DNA from: an uncultured Clostridia bacterium | Lineage (GTDB): Bacteria > Bacillota > Clostridia > Christensenellales > CAG-138 | Reading direction: 5' to 3' | Assembly (NCBI GenBank): GCA_946411635.1 | Contig: CAMKES010000001.1 | Span: 339,696 to 403,695 of the forward strand | Length of the DNA: 64,000 bases | Shown: one piece after another, positions 27,017-35,900 of the stretch | How positions within the stretch are numbered: position 1 is the first letter of the stretch | Layout: every line of letters begins with the position of its first letter | Program-made: the position numbers and the translations under genes | The notes under the pieces: model-generated | What the model was told of the DNA's origin: nothing | The model's database searches: none | The model's input: the letters and a program-made list of their open reading frames with translations, nothing else

Positions 27017-27045
27017 TTGACTTCGCCGGAATTCAGATGTAAAAT
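27017..27045 (+). promoter_or_regulatory. Promoter of the DUF4234-DUF2752 pair
   Basis: TTGACT (27017-27022) and TAAAAT (27040-27045) are separated by 17 bp, 30 bp before the start codon. Confidence 0.7.
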
Positions 27046-27075
27046 ATATCAAAAAGCATTGTGCGGAGGTATAGT

Positions 27076-27585
27076 ATGGCTTTTTGTGGAAATTGCGGCG
27101 CAAATGTGCCTGAAGGTAACAACTATTGCCCGAATTGCGGCGCTTTTGTCGGAAACGCGGCGGGAGCAGATCAAAATCGTGCAAATGAAAACCCGAATTA
27201 CGGTCAACAGACCATCAGCGGCGGATACCGTGCAAATATCAAAAAACGCGATATCGCTGTCACCGTTATTCTTTCGATCGTTACATGCGGGATCTATGGT
27301 CTCATTTGGTTCTTCAATCTTGTCAACGATCTGAACACAGCCGCTTTGACGCCCAATGACAAGACGCCCGGGATGATCCTTCTGCTGACGATTGTAACCT
27401 GCGGTATTTACGGAATGATCTGGCTGTACAATGCCGGAGATAAAGTTGACAAGATTCGTAAAATGAACGGCGAGTCGTCTTCCAATTCGAACGTCCTGTA
27501 TCTTGTTCTCAGCATTTTCGGTCTTGCCATCGTAGCTTACTGTCTCATCCAATCCGAGCTGAATCGGGTTGCGATGGATGCGTAA
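27076..27585 (+). CDS. Zinc-ribbon DUF4234 membrane protein
   Basis: A 169-residue protein. Residues 1-30 are a double CxxC zinc ribbon (FCGNCG, then YCPNCGAF), followed by a Gly/Asn-rich linker. Residues about 55-150 contain hydrophobic segments with the repeated phrase IVTCGIYGLIW / IVTCGIYGMIW, the mark of DUF4234. Function of the family is unknown. Start ATG at 27076 is preceded by GGAGGT. It overlaps the DUF2752 gene; pairs of these two small membrane families recur in gut Clostridia, which suggests a shared role. Confidence 0.85.
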   Translation: MAFCGNCGANVPEGNNYCPNCGAFVGNAAGADQNRANENPNYGQQTISGGYRANIKKRDIAVTVILSIVTCGIYGLIWFFNLVNDLNTAALTPNDKTPGMILLLTIVTCGIYGMIWLYNAGDKVDKIRKMNGESSSNSNVLYLVLSIFGLAIVAYCLIQSELNRVAMDA

Positions 27586-27955
27586 CAGAATCCAAAAAGT
27601 TATTCTGATAAGCGCAATCGTTCTTTCGATCGGCTGCGCTTATTTGATTTTCTATTGGAAAACGGGATATGGCATCCCCTGTCCTTTTCATCTGATCACA
27701 AATCTAAAATGTCCGGGATGCGGTGTTACGCGCATGCTTGTCAGCCTCATTCAATTGGACTTTTCATCTGCGTTTCGGTATAACGCCGTTCTGCTGATCC
27801 TTCTCCCGGTTCTGATCGGTTTATTTACACGCTGGATCTATCTGTATATCCGAACGGGAAGCTGCAGAGGCACGTCTGTCGATCATGCGCTGAACATGGT
27901 GAGTCTCGTTATACTGCTTGCGTGGGGCGTTGTGCGCAATTTCCTGTATATCTGA
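27578..27955 (+). CDS. DUF2752 membrane protein
   Basis: A 125-residue protein with about three hydrophobic segments and the DUF2752 signature CPFHLITNLKCPGCGVTRM (about residues 34-52), in which the Cys and Gly residues are conserved. No function is known. The ATG at 27578 lies inside the end of the DUF4234 gene, without a clear ribosome site; a TTG at 27569 is an alternative. Translation probably depends on coupling. Confidence 0.8.
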   Translation: MRNRIQKVILISAIVLSIGCAYLIFYWKTGYGIPCPFHLITNLKCPGCGVTRMLVSLIQLDFSSAFRYNAVLLILLPVLIGLFTRWIYLYIRTGSCRGTSVDHALNMVSLVILLAWGVVRNFLYI

Positions 27956-28023
27956 GCAGATGAGGCTGTTGTTCCGGGAAGGAATTACCGGCAGATAATC
28001 CGCATAACCCGATTGATTTGTAC

Positions 28024-28052
28024 TTGCATTTCAAATATAAAGTCGTTATAAT
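28024..28052 (+). promoter_or_regulatory. Promoter of the phosphofructokinase gene
   Basis: TTGCAT (28024-28029) and TATAAT (28047-28052) are separated by 17 bp. GGAGG precedes the start codon downstream. Confidence 0.75.
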
Positions 28053-28085
28053 ATCTGCATCTGCTTATTCACTTGGAGGCATTTA

Positions 28086-29372
28086 ATGAAAAACGAATTG
28101 ATCGGTAATTGCATCGTAGGTCAGTCCGGCGGTCCGACTGCAGTGATCAACGCCAGCATTTACGGCGTGATTCGTACCGCGCTGGACGATCCGCATATCA
28201 ATAAAGTCTTCGGCGCCGCACACGGCATTCGCGGCATCCTCGATGACGTTCTCTACGATATGAACAAAGAAGCCGCGTACGAGCTCTCTCTCTTGCTCAA
28301 CACGCCGTCCTGTGCGCTCGGCTCCTGCCGTTACAAGCTCAAGGACATCGAAGAGGACGATTCCGACTACAAGCGCATCCTCGAGATCTTCAAGAAGTAT
28401 GACGTTCGGTATTTCTTCTACAACGGCGGCAACGATTCGATGGATACCTGCAACAAGATCAGCAAGTATTTCCAGCAGGTCGGTTACGAATGCCGCGTAA
28501 TGGGCGTTCCGAAGACAATCGACAACGATCTGTACGGGACCGACCATTGCCCCGGCTTCCCTTCTGCGGCGCGCTATATCATCAGCACGTGCATGGAGCT
28601 GTATCTTGACGCGCGCGTATACGACACGCCAATGATCTGCGTCGTTGAGATCATGGGCCGTCACGCAGGCTGGCTGACCGCAAGCGCGGCTGCCGCGACC
28701 TATACCGGATTCGGCCCCGATCTGATCTATCTGCCCGAAACGGATTTTGACGTGGATGAATTCATCAGCGACGTCAAGGAAGTCTATGAAGACGGCGGCA
28801 AGGTGTTTATCGCCGTTTCCGAAGGCATCCATGACAAAACCGGCAAACTGATTTCCGAGTACGGCTCCGAGCCGACGATGATCGACGGCTTCGGACACAA
28901 GCAGCTCGGCGGTCTGGCAGCTACCCTCGTAAACATCCTCAGAAAGCATTTTCCGACGACTAAGATCCGCGGCATAGAATTCTCCCTTCTGCAGCGCTGC
29001 GCTTCCCATGCGGCCTCTCAGACGGATATATCGGAGTCCTACGAAGCGGGCCGCGTAGCCGTCGAATACGCCGTGCACGGAATCACGGATAAGATGGTCG
29101 GATTCCGCCGCAAGACGGATGAAGACGGCAATTACAAATGCGAGATCAAGCTGATCGACCTCGAGGCCTGTGCCAATACCGAGCGCAAGGTACCGCGTGA
29201 ATGGATCAATTCCCGCGGAAACGGTCTCAGAAAGCCGTATATCGATTATCTGCTGCCGTTGATCCAGGGCGAACCGAAGATCCCGCTGCAGAACGGTCTT
29301 CCCCGCTTTGCCAATCTCAAGAAGATCAAGGCTAGACCTCCGCGCAAGATCGAAGCTCACAACGAGAAATAA
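28086..29372 (+). CDS. Diphosphate--fructose-6-phosphate 1-phosphotransferase (PPi-PFK)
   Basis: A 428-residue phosphofructokinase. The substrate loop reads MGVPKTIDNDLYGTDH near residue 140. The Lys in PKTIDND, where ATP-dependent enzymes have Gly, marks the pyrophosphate-using type. The phosphoryl-donor loop is FFYNGGNDSMD near residue 112, and EIMGRHAGWLTA follows. PPi-PFK makes glycolysis reversible at this step and saves ATP, common in anaerobes. It stands alone with its own promoter and a strong terminator. Donor specificity is inferred from these motifs. Confidence 0.93.
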   Translation: MKNELIGNCIVGQSGGPTAVINASIYGVIRTALDDPHINKVFGAAHGIRGILDDVLYDMNKEAAYELSLLLNTPSCALGSCRYKLKDIEEDDSDYKRILEIFKKYDVRYFFYNGGNDSMDTCNKISKYFQQVGYECRVMGVPKTIDNDLYGTDHCPGFPSAARYIISTCMELYLDARVYDTPMICVVEIMGRHAGWLTASAAAATYTGFGPDLIYLPETDFDVDEFISDVKEVYEDGGKVFIAVSEGIHDKTGKLISEYGSEPTMIDGFGHKQLGGLAATLVNILRKHFPTTKIRGIEFSLLQRCASHAASQTDISESYEAGRVAVEYAVHGITDKMVGFRRKTDEDGNYKCEIKLIDLEACANTERKVPREWINSRGNGLRKPYIDYLLPLIQGEPKIPLQNGLPRFANLKKIKARPPRKIEAHNEK

Positions 29373-29384
29373 GAATCAACCTGA

Positions 29385-29410
29385 AAAGGGACCGCAAGGT
29401 CCCTTTCTTT
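29385..29410 (+). terminator. Terminator of the phosphofructokinase gene
   Basis: AAAGGGACC (29385-29393), a GCAA tetraloop, and GGTCCCTTT (29398-29406) are followed by CTTT. Confidence 0.85.
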
Positions 29411-29436
29411 ACTTTTGGCACGGATTGTGTTATTCT
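29408..29436 (+). promoter_or_regulatory. Promoter of the yqeC-yqeB-xdhC-selD operon
   Basis: TTTACT (29408-29413) and TATTCT (29431-29436) are separated by 17 bp; the -35 overlaps the preceding terminator tail. The -35 match is imperfect. Confidence 0.5.
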
Positions 29437-29462
29437 TGAACAAGAATAGCGAGGACAGGATC

Positions 29463-30134
29463 GTGCAGAAACTAAGCGAGTTCTTTGATATCAAGCCCGG
29501 CGTCACGGCGCTGATCGGCGGCGGCGGAAAAACGTCGACGATGTATGCGCTTGCCGAGGAACTGCGTCAAAGCGCATCGGTCGTTCTCTGCACGTCCACG
29601 CATATCCTTCGTCCGCCGCAGTATCCGTATTTCCCACGCCTTGTCGCAGAACTGAAACCGGGCGATGTCGTTTCGGCCGGCACAATCGACGGCGCAAAGC
29701 TGTCAATGCCGGAGCAAAACTTTTCGGAGCTGATGCGATATGCGGACTTCGTGCTTGTCGAAGCGGACGGCTCGCGTCAGCTGCCGCTGAAAGCCCATGC
29801 GTCGCACGAGCCGGTCATTCCGAAGGAAGCAAATACGGTCCTCGTCGTGATCGGGATCGACGGGCTCGGCAAACGAATTTGCGAGGTCGCGCACCGACCG
29901 GAGCTGTATGCGAAAAAATGCCGTACATCTGTCGAAGAGATCGTCACGGAAGAGATGATCCGGACCGTCGTTTCGACTTATCCGCGCTGTGACGGCATCG
30001 TGATCAATAAAGCGGACGATCCGGAACAGCTTCGAAAAGCGAAATCGCTCGCAGAACAGTTTTCCGTTCCCGTTGCGATCACAGCATGGCACTCGGCAAA
30101 TGAACCGATCAAAGCATATCGGAGGCGTCTATGA
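29463..30134 (+). CDS. yqeC: Selenium-dependent hydroxylase accessory protein YqeC
   Basis: A 223-residue P-loop-like protein of the YqeC family, found in genomes with selenium-dependent molybdenum hydroxylases. Visible are the N-terminal TALIGGGGKTSTMYALAEEL (about residues 15-34), CTSTHILRPP, VLVEADGSRQLPLKAH and GIVINKADDPEQL. GTG at 29463 is chosen because GAGGACAGG precedes it; a longer frame from 29415 would start inside the promoter. It overlaps yqeB as ATGA. The biochemical step is not known. Confidence 0.85.
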   Translation: MQKLSEFFDIKPGVTALIGGGGKTSTMYALAEELRQSASVVLCTSTHILRPPQYPYFPRLVAELKPGDVVSAGTIDGAKLSMPEQNFSELMRYADFVLVEADGSRQLPLKAHASHEPVIPKEANTVLVVIGIDGLGKRICEVAHRPELYAKKCRTSVEEIVTEEMIRTVVSTYPRCDGIVINKADDPEQLRKAKSLAEQFSVPVAITAWHSANEPIKAYRRRL

Positions 30135-30928
30135 TGATTCTGATCAGAGGAGCCGGCGATCTGGCGTCCGGCGTCGCGGTTCGGCTCTCGCATTGCGGAT
30201 TTCCGATCGTAATGACAGACCTCGCACATCCGACTTCGATCCGAAGGACGGTTTGTTTTTCCGAGGCGATTCTGAACGGTACTGCCGAAGTAGAGGACGT
30301 TTCGGCGGAATTCGCGTCCTCGCCCGATCGGGTGAATCCGATCCTTGCAGGGGGGAAAATCGCCGTTCTCGCCGATCCGGATGCGGCATGCATTCCGCTT
30401 CTGAAACCGGACGTCGTGATCGACGCCGTTCTCGCAAAGAGAAATCTCGGCACGCAGATTACGGACGCGCCGATCGTAATCGCGCTCGGACCCGGATTCA
30501 CGGCCGGCGTCGATTGTCATGCGGTGATCGAAACGATGCGCGGTCATGATCTCGGGCGCGTGATCCTCAACGGATCTGCCGAACCGAACACCGGTATCCC
30601 CGGCAATATCGGCGGGTTTACGACCGAACGCGTTCTTCGCGCGCCAAAGGACGGAATGTTCCGCGAGATCCGGCGCATCGGTGACTGTGTATCAAAAGGA
30701 GAGCGTGTTGCCGAAACAGACGGAGAACCGATCACAGCATCGATCGACGGTGTGATCCGCGGCTTGCTTCCGACGGGAACCCCGGTCACAAAGGGCATGA
30801 AATGCGGCGACGTCGATCCTCGCGGCATCGTTTCACATTGCGCGACCGTATCGGATAAAGCACGCGCGATCGGTGGCGGCGTTCTGGAAGCGATCCTGTA
30901 TCTGCAAAGGAGAATACGCGATGTTTAA
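30131..30928 (+). CDS. yqeB: Selenium-dependent molybdenum cofactor protein YqeB
   Basis: A 265-residue YqeB family protein with an N-terminal Rossmann-like MMILIRGAGDLASGVAVRL, central VIDAVLAKRNLGTQI and IVIALGPGFTAGVDCHAVIE, and a C-terminal IGGGVLEAILYL. YqeB is thought to help make the selenium-containing molybdenum cofactor of purine or nicotinate hydroxylases. It overlaps yqeC by 4 nt and xdhC by 8 nt, so the three are coupled. The target hydroxylase is not in this window. Confidence 0.87.
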   Translation: MMILIRGAGDLASGVAVRLSHCGFPIVMTDLAHPTSIRRTVCFSEAILNGTAEVEDVSAEFASSPDRVNPILAGGKIAVLADPDAACIPLLKPDVVIDAVLAKRNLGTQITDAPIVIALGPGFTAGVDCHAVIETMRGHDLGRVILNGSAEPNTGIPGNIGGFTTERVLRAPKDGMFREIRRIGDCVSKGERVAETDGEPITASIDGVIRGLLPTGTPVTKGMKCGDVDPRGIVSHCATVSDKARAIGGGVLEAILYLQRRIRDV

Positions 30929-31901
30929 GCAATTGGCACATTTGATCCGTTCGGGACGATCTCCGTATCTGTACACGGCGGTCGACGGCCCGAAGATCGG
31001 TATGACTGCGGTCAAAGACGGCGATTCGGTGATCGGCGAAATATCGCTGGTTCCTGATAAAACGCCTGAATCGCTTCCCGTCGTAAAAAACGGTGTGCTG
31101 ATCGAACGGATCACTACCCCTCCCCATCTTGTTCTTTGCGGGGCAGGTCACGTTTCCGTGTGTACGGCGAAGATCGCAAAAATGGTCGGCTTCCGTGTGA
31201 CCGTCATCGACGATCGAACGGAATTTGCGAATCGGGATCGTTTCCCCGATGCGGACGAAATCATTTCGCTGCCTTTTACCGAAGCGCTCGATTCGGTTTC
31301 CGACGCCAATACGTACTATGTGATCGTGACGCGCGGACACAAGGACGATCGTACCTGTTTGGAAACGATCCTTCGAAAGCCGTTCGCATATTGCGGAATG
31401 ATCGGAAGCAAAGCCAAGATCAAAGCCGTATTTGATCATATGCGCGCTTCCGGGTATTCGGATGAACTGCTTGCGAAGGTGCACTCTCCCATCGGTCTTT
31501 CCATCGGTGCGGAAACGCCGGAAGAGATCGCGGTTTGTATCGTCGGAGAAATGATCCTCGTCAAAAACAGAGCGAAACGCTGCACCGAATGGGATGACGC
31601 ACTTCTGGAAGCGATCGAAACGTTGCGAGAACCGTACGCGATGGTTACATTGATCGAAAAACGCGGCAGCGCGCCTCGATCCACCGGAGCGCGTATGATC
31701 GTAAAAACCGACGGAACGATCATTTCCTCGATCGGAGGCGGTTTCGGCGAATTTGAGGCTTCTGAGCGCGCAGGAGAGATGCTTAAAAGCGGTCCCCGCG
31801 TCATGCGGTATACCTGTAAGATGAACAATACGGATGCTGCTCAAAAAGGAATGATCTGCGGCGGTGAAATCGAAATACTGATTCAGATTATAGAGGCTTA
31901 A
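30921..31901 (+). CDS. XdhC/CoxI family maturation factor with swapped domain order
   Basis: A 326-residue protein. Residues about 65-210 are a Rossmann domain (VLCGAGHVSVCTAKIAKMVG, then YCGMIGSKAKIKAVFDHM) like the usual C-terminal half of XdhC. Residues about 230-326 hold the XdhC_CoxI motif (IEKRGSAPRSTGARMIV, SIGGGFGEFEA), which is normally N-terminal. XdhC-type proteins insert sulfurated molybdenum cofactor into hydroxylases. Start ATG at 30921 is preceded by GGAGA. The neighbours suggest a selenium-dependent hydroxylase as target. Confidence 0.85.
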   Translation: MFKQLAHLIRSGRSPYLYTAVDGPKIGMTAVKDGDSVIGEISLVPDKTPESLPVVKNGVLIERITTPPHLVLCGAGHVSVCTAKIAKMVGFRVTVIDDRTEFANRDRFPDADEIISLPFTEALDSVSDANTYYVIVTRGHKDDRTCLETILRKPFAYCGMIGSKAKIKAVFDHMRASGYSDELLAKVHSPIGLSIGAETPEEIAVCIVGEMILVKNRAKRCTEWDDALLEAIETLREPYAMVTLIEKRGSAPRSTGARMIVKTDGTIISSIGGGFGEFEASERAGEMLKSGPRVMRYTCKMNNTDAAQKGMICGGEIEILIQIIEA

Positions 31902-31902
31902 A

Positions 31903-32937
31903 ATGGAAGAAGACGTTAAACTGACGAAGCTTGCAAAATGCGCGGGGTGCGGTGCAAAGGTCGGCGCCGGCGTACTCGCAAAGCTGCTTTCGGATATTCC
32001 GACCCTGCATGACGACGCGTTGCTTGTCGGCTTCGACAAAAGTGACGACGCGGCGGTCTACAAACTTTCAGATACGTGCGCTCTCGTTCAGACGCTTGAT
32101 TTCTTTCCTCCGATCGCCGACGATCCGTACACGTTCGGTCAGATCGCCGCGGCAAACGCGCTGTCCGATATCTACGCGATGGGCGGCGAACCGAAGCTTG
32201 CGCTGAACATCATGTGCATCCCGAAATCCATGTCCGATCATTCCGTGCACGAGATCCTGCGCGGCGGATATGAAAAATGCGCCGAAGCAGGCGCGATCAT
32301 CTGCGGCGGTCACAGCATCTTTGACGAAGAACCGAAATACGGTCTGTCCGTTACCGGATTCGTCCATCCCGAAAACGTCTGGAAAAATCACGGCGCAAAG
32401 CCCGACGACGTCCTGTTTTTGACTAAGCCGATCGGAATCGGTGTTCTGACGGCCGCGCAGAAAGGCGAATTGCTTGAGCTTGATACGAAAGAACGGATGA
32501 TCCGTCTGATGACAACGCTGAATAAAGGAGCAAGAGACGTTCTTTCCGGATTCCGCGTACATGCCTGCACGGACGTGACCGGTTTCTCGTTTCTCGGGCA
32601 TCTGTACGAGATGTGCAGCGGATCATCCGTCTCTGCCGAGATCGATACTTCCTCCATTTCGCTTATCCCGGAGGCGTTGGAGTTCGCCCGGGTCGGTATA
32701 CTGCCGGAGGGCATGTATCGAAACAGAACGTTTGCCGAGCATGCCGTCGATACCGGATCCGTCGAGCTCGCCGTCTGTGATCTTCTGTTCGATCCGCAGA
32801 CGTCCGGAGGTCTCCTTGCCGCGGTGCCGGAAGAAGACGCAGACGCTGTTTTTCATGCATTGAACGAACGCGTCCCCTGTGCGCAGCGAGTCGGGAAGAT
32901 CGTTGAAAAGAAGAAAAAATCCATTTATCTGTTCTGA
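31903..32937 (+). CDS. selD: Selenide, water dikinase SelD
   Basis: A 344-residue enzyme that makes selenophosphate from selenide and ATP, the selenium donor for selenocysteine, selenouridine tRNA and selenium cofactors. The active-site segment is LAKCAGCGAKVGAGVLAKLL near residue 8: the catalytic Cys and following Lys are present as AGCGAK, and the second Cys of the E. coli type is Ala. The Gly-rich ATP site IICGGHSIFDEEPKYGLSVT and DPQTSGGLLAAVPE are typical. No in-frame TGA, so it is not itself a selenoprotein. The strong terminator after it closes the yqeC-yqeB-xdhC-selD operon. Confidence 0.95.
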   Translation: MEEDVKLTKLAKCAGCGAKVGAGVLAKLLSDIPTLHDDALLVGFDKSDDAAVYKLSDTCALVQTLDFFPPIADDPYTFGQIAAANALSDIYAMGGEPKLALNIMCIPKSMSDHSVHEILRGGYEKCAEAGAIICGGHSIFDEEPKYGLSVTGFVHPENVWKNHGAKPDDVLFLTKPIGIGVLTAAQKGELLELDTKERMIRLMTTLNKGARDVLSGFRVHACTDVTGFSFLGHLYEMCSGSSVSAEIDTSSISLIPEALEFARVGILPEGMYRNRTFAEHAVDTGSVELAVCDLLFDPQTSGGLLAAVPEEDADAVFHALNERVPCAQRVGKIVEKKKKSIYLF

Positions 32938-32950
32938 ATCGAATCAAAAA

Positions 32951-32978
32951 AAGGAGCGGCTGAAGCCGCTCCTTTTTG
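32951..32978. terminator. Bidirectional terminator between selD and the subtilase gene
   Basis: AAGGAGCGGC (32951-32960), loop TGAA, GCCGCTCCTT (32965-32974), with an A-run before and a T-run after. It can end both convergent genes. Confidence 0.9.
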
Positions 32979-32987
32979 GTTTGGTGA

Positions 32988-35900
32988 TCAGTAGGATTCA
33001 ACCCAGAACATCGAGTCGTCGCAAAGCGGACGGAGCTGCGGGGTACCCAGATCATACGTAAGGATGAACGCACCCACGACGCCGTCGCCGACGTTCGCTT
33101 CTTCAAGAGCATACGTCGCAACGATGTCGATGCAGGCTTTTCCGTTGGTCACGGAAACCGTTCTCGTGCCGTCGCCGATCTCGGTGATACCGATGATCTT
33201 CAGATCGGACAGCATGTACACGGAACCGACAAAGCGCGCAGGATCGTCAAGAATCGCATTGAGATCGAAGATGCTTTCCGGGATGTACCAAAGCTCATCG
33301 CCCGGATCCCACGAATCTTCTTCGATGTACTCGTTCTCATAGAGCAACGCAGCGAGAGATGCGTTCTTAAGCATCGGGCAGCCGTAGTAGTCCGCGAGCT
33401 CGCCGCTGAACAGCCACACGTCGCCGACTTTGACGTCCGCAAGCGCTTCCGAATCGGTAAGCTCGATCGCCATGCCGTAACCCGGATCGTCCAGCGTGAT
33501 GTTGTCCATCATCTCCTGCACGTAGATCACGCCGTTGTAGACTTCGGTAACGACGCCCTGAACGGGAACTTCCGTACCCAGCCAGGTTCTGTCATTACGG
33601 ATCTTGTCAACCGCATACTGAACGGTACCGATGGAGTACTGGTTCATCGAAGCAATACCGGTCTTCAGGTTCAGCGTGTAATCCGGCCAGTTGGTTGCAT
33701 AGTCCATCGCATCGAGGACGATGAACGAAGTGCCTTCCGGAACGTCGGACAGATCGATCGTGTAGTAGAGCGTAGGATCTTCTTCATCTTCAGAAGTCTC
33801 CATATCCGCACCGATCAAATAACCGAGATCGATCACGTTGTTTTCCGCATCATAGCAGTATGCATCCACGTATGCAACGCCGGAACCGTTGTCGACGAAG
33901 CCGACGGTCGCAGTCTTGTTCTCTTCGTCGATCTCAACGCTCGTGATGATCGGCGATTCGTTATCAACGATGAGCTGGAATTCATACTCGGTGTTGAGCG
34001 GAGCGCCCGGATAATCGATCATCGTCTCGTAGGTGACGTTGCAGATCGTGCCGTTCGGAACATATTCGCCGTAGAGTTCGGATTCCTCGTTCGTGACGAC
34101 GCCGTCCCAGTAGAACGAGCCGCGAGCCGTCCACAAACCGGTTTCGTCATCGATGTACGCCTTCCCGAGATACTCGGTGTCGTCCACATAGTAGATCTCA
34201 CCGGTTTCCGCGTCGGACACGGTCATGATCAGATGACGCGCGTTGCGAAGCTGCATCGGCGTGGAATACATCCAGTCGACAACGTAGAACGAATCCGCAT
34301 CTTCGTTGGAGATCGCATTGTGGAGCGGGCTGTAGTTGAGCGCGGTATCATAGTACGCGTCATAAACGACGTTGGGGTTGGACGAAATCGTCGTCATCGG
34401 GTTGGCTCCGAAATAGGTGTAGAGGCCATCCTGGACTTTGCCGCCGTATACTTCGTTCAGACCGACGTTGCCCTGGAATTCCACAAAGGAATTGTACGGC
34501 ATTGCACCTTCTGCAAATTCATCCGGATACATGACGGCAAGATAACCAAGCGCAAACAGGTAATCTTCCGTATTCGTCCAGATCTTATCCAGAACGGGCG
34601 CCTGCGTCCAGTCACCGTAGTAACCCATAAAGGTTGCATGTGCCAGAGGCGCTTCGACTTCTTCTTCCAGAACGAGCGCCGGGAGTTCTTCGAGACCGAC
34701 AATCGCACGGAGCAGGAACGCCGCATCTGCAGCGGTTACGGAACCGTCCTGATTGACGTCCGCAAGGAACGCCGCTTCTTCGCTGAGCTCAGTCAGTTCG
34801 ACGACCGCACGGAGGATCTCCGCCGCGTCAGCAGCCGTAACTTTGCCGTCAAGGTTCGCATCGCCGTATACACCTTCGTTTACAGGTGCAACAACACCGG
34901 AATTCTGAGAGGATGCGCTGTAGAACGCAAGATATCCCTCAACGAATCCGCCGTTCGGGAAGTACGTGTCGAGGAACGAAATCACACTTTCATCGAGCGT
35001 GATGGTGATTTTTCCGTCGAACTTGCCGTTGGCGGGAACCACCTGTTCGGTATCGCCTTCGACCGTAATGCCGTCGCCCTCATAAAGCTCGAGGGAAGTC
35101 AGCGTGTTGTAAGTGCCGTAGTTGCCGCTAGCCGGATAGTCGAGCAGAACGACGGGCATGCATGCATAAACCTGTTCGGAATCCGTCAGGTTGACAAGCG
35201 TGTACTCAATGGTGAACACGCCGGTCTTTGCCGGATCGTCATACAGGTTGATGATCGGTTCCGCGACGTAAACAGGCGAGGAGATCGCATCGCCGAGGCT
35301 GATCAGACCTGCGCCGCTCTTTCTGGGCGAATAGAGATAATCATCCGCGTCATAGGGCATATACGCTGTGGACTCAATGAGATCTTCAGCCAGTTCCGCA
35401 CGCTGCGCTTTGCTCAGCTGCGGATACTTGTCCTTGATGTACTGGCACAGAAGCAGGAACGAGCCGCAGGCGTTCGGAGACGCCATGGAAGTTCCGCTGT
35501 ACACTTCATATGCATCGGAAGCACCGTTGACGGAAGAATAGATCATGCCGCCGGGAGCCGTGATGCTGGGCTTGAGCTGCAGGTTCGGCGTGCAGCCCCA
35601 GCTGGAGAAGTCGCTCATCAGCCAGGCATTCGGATTCTCGATTTCGGTCAATCCTTCCGGAACAGTAACGGTGTTGTTTTCCTCAAGACCTTCCAGAATC
35701 GCGAGACCGTCTGCCTGCGTGATGCTGATCGCCGGTACGTAGTACGGATCGATGAGCATGCCGATACGGCCGTCCTCGTTGTTGTACAGGATCATGCCGA
35801 TCGCGCCCTTCGCCGCGACGTTTGCATTCTTCTCAGAGAAGCTCAGATCGCCGCGAACAACAAGAGCAACTTTACCTGCTACGTCATCGGGAATCTCTTC

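Noticed and set aside
31903..32937. Selenocysteine in SelD
   Set aside because: The active-site position is a normal Cys codon; no in-frame TGA or SECIS-like hairpin is apparent.
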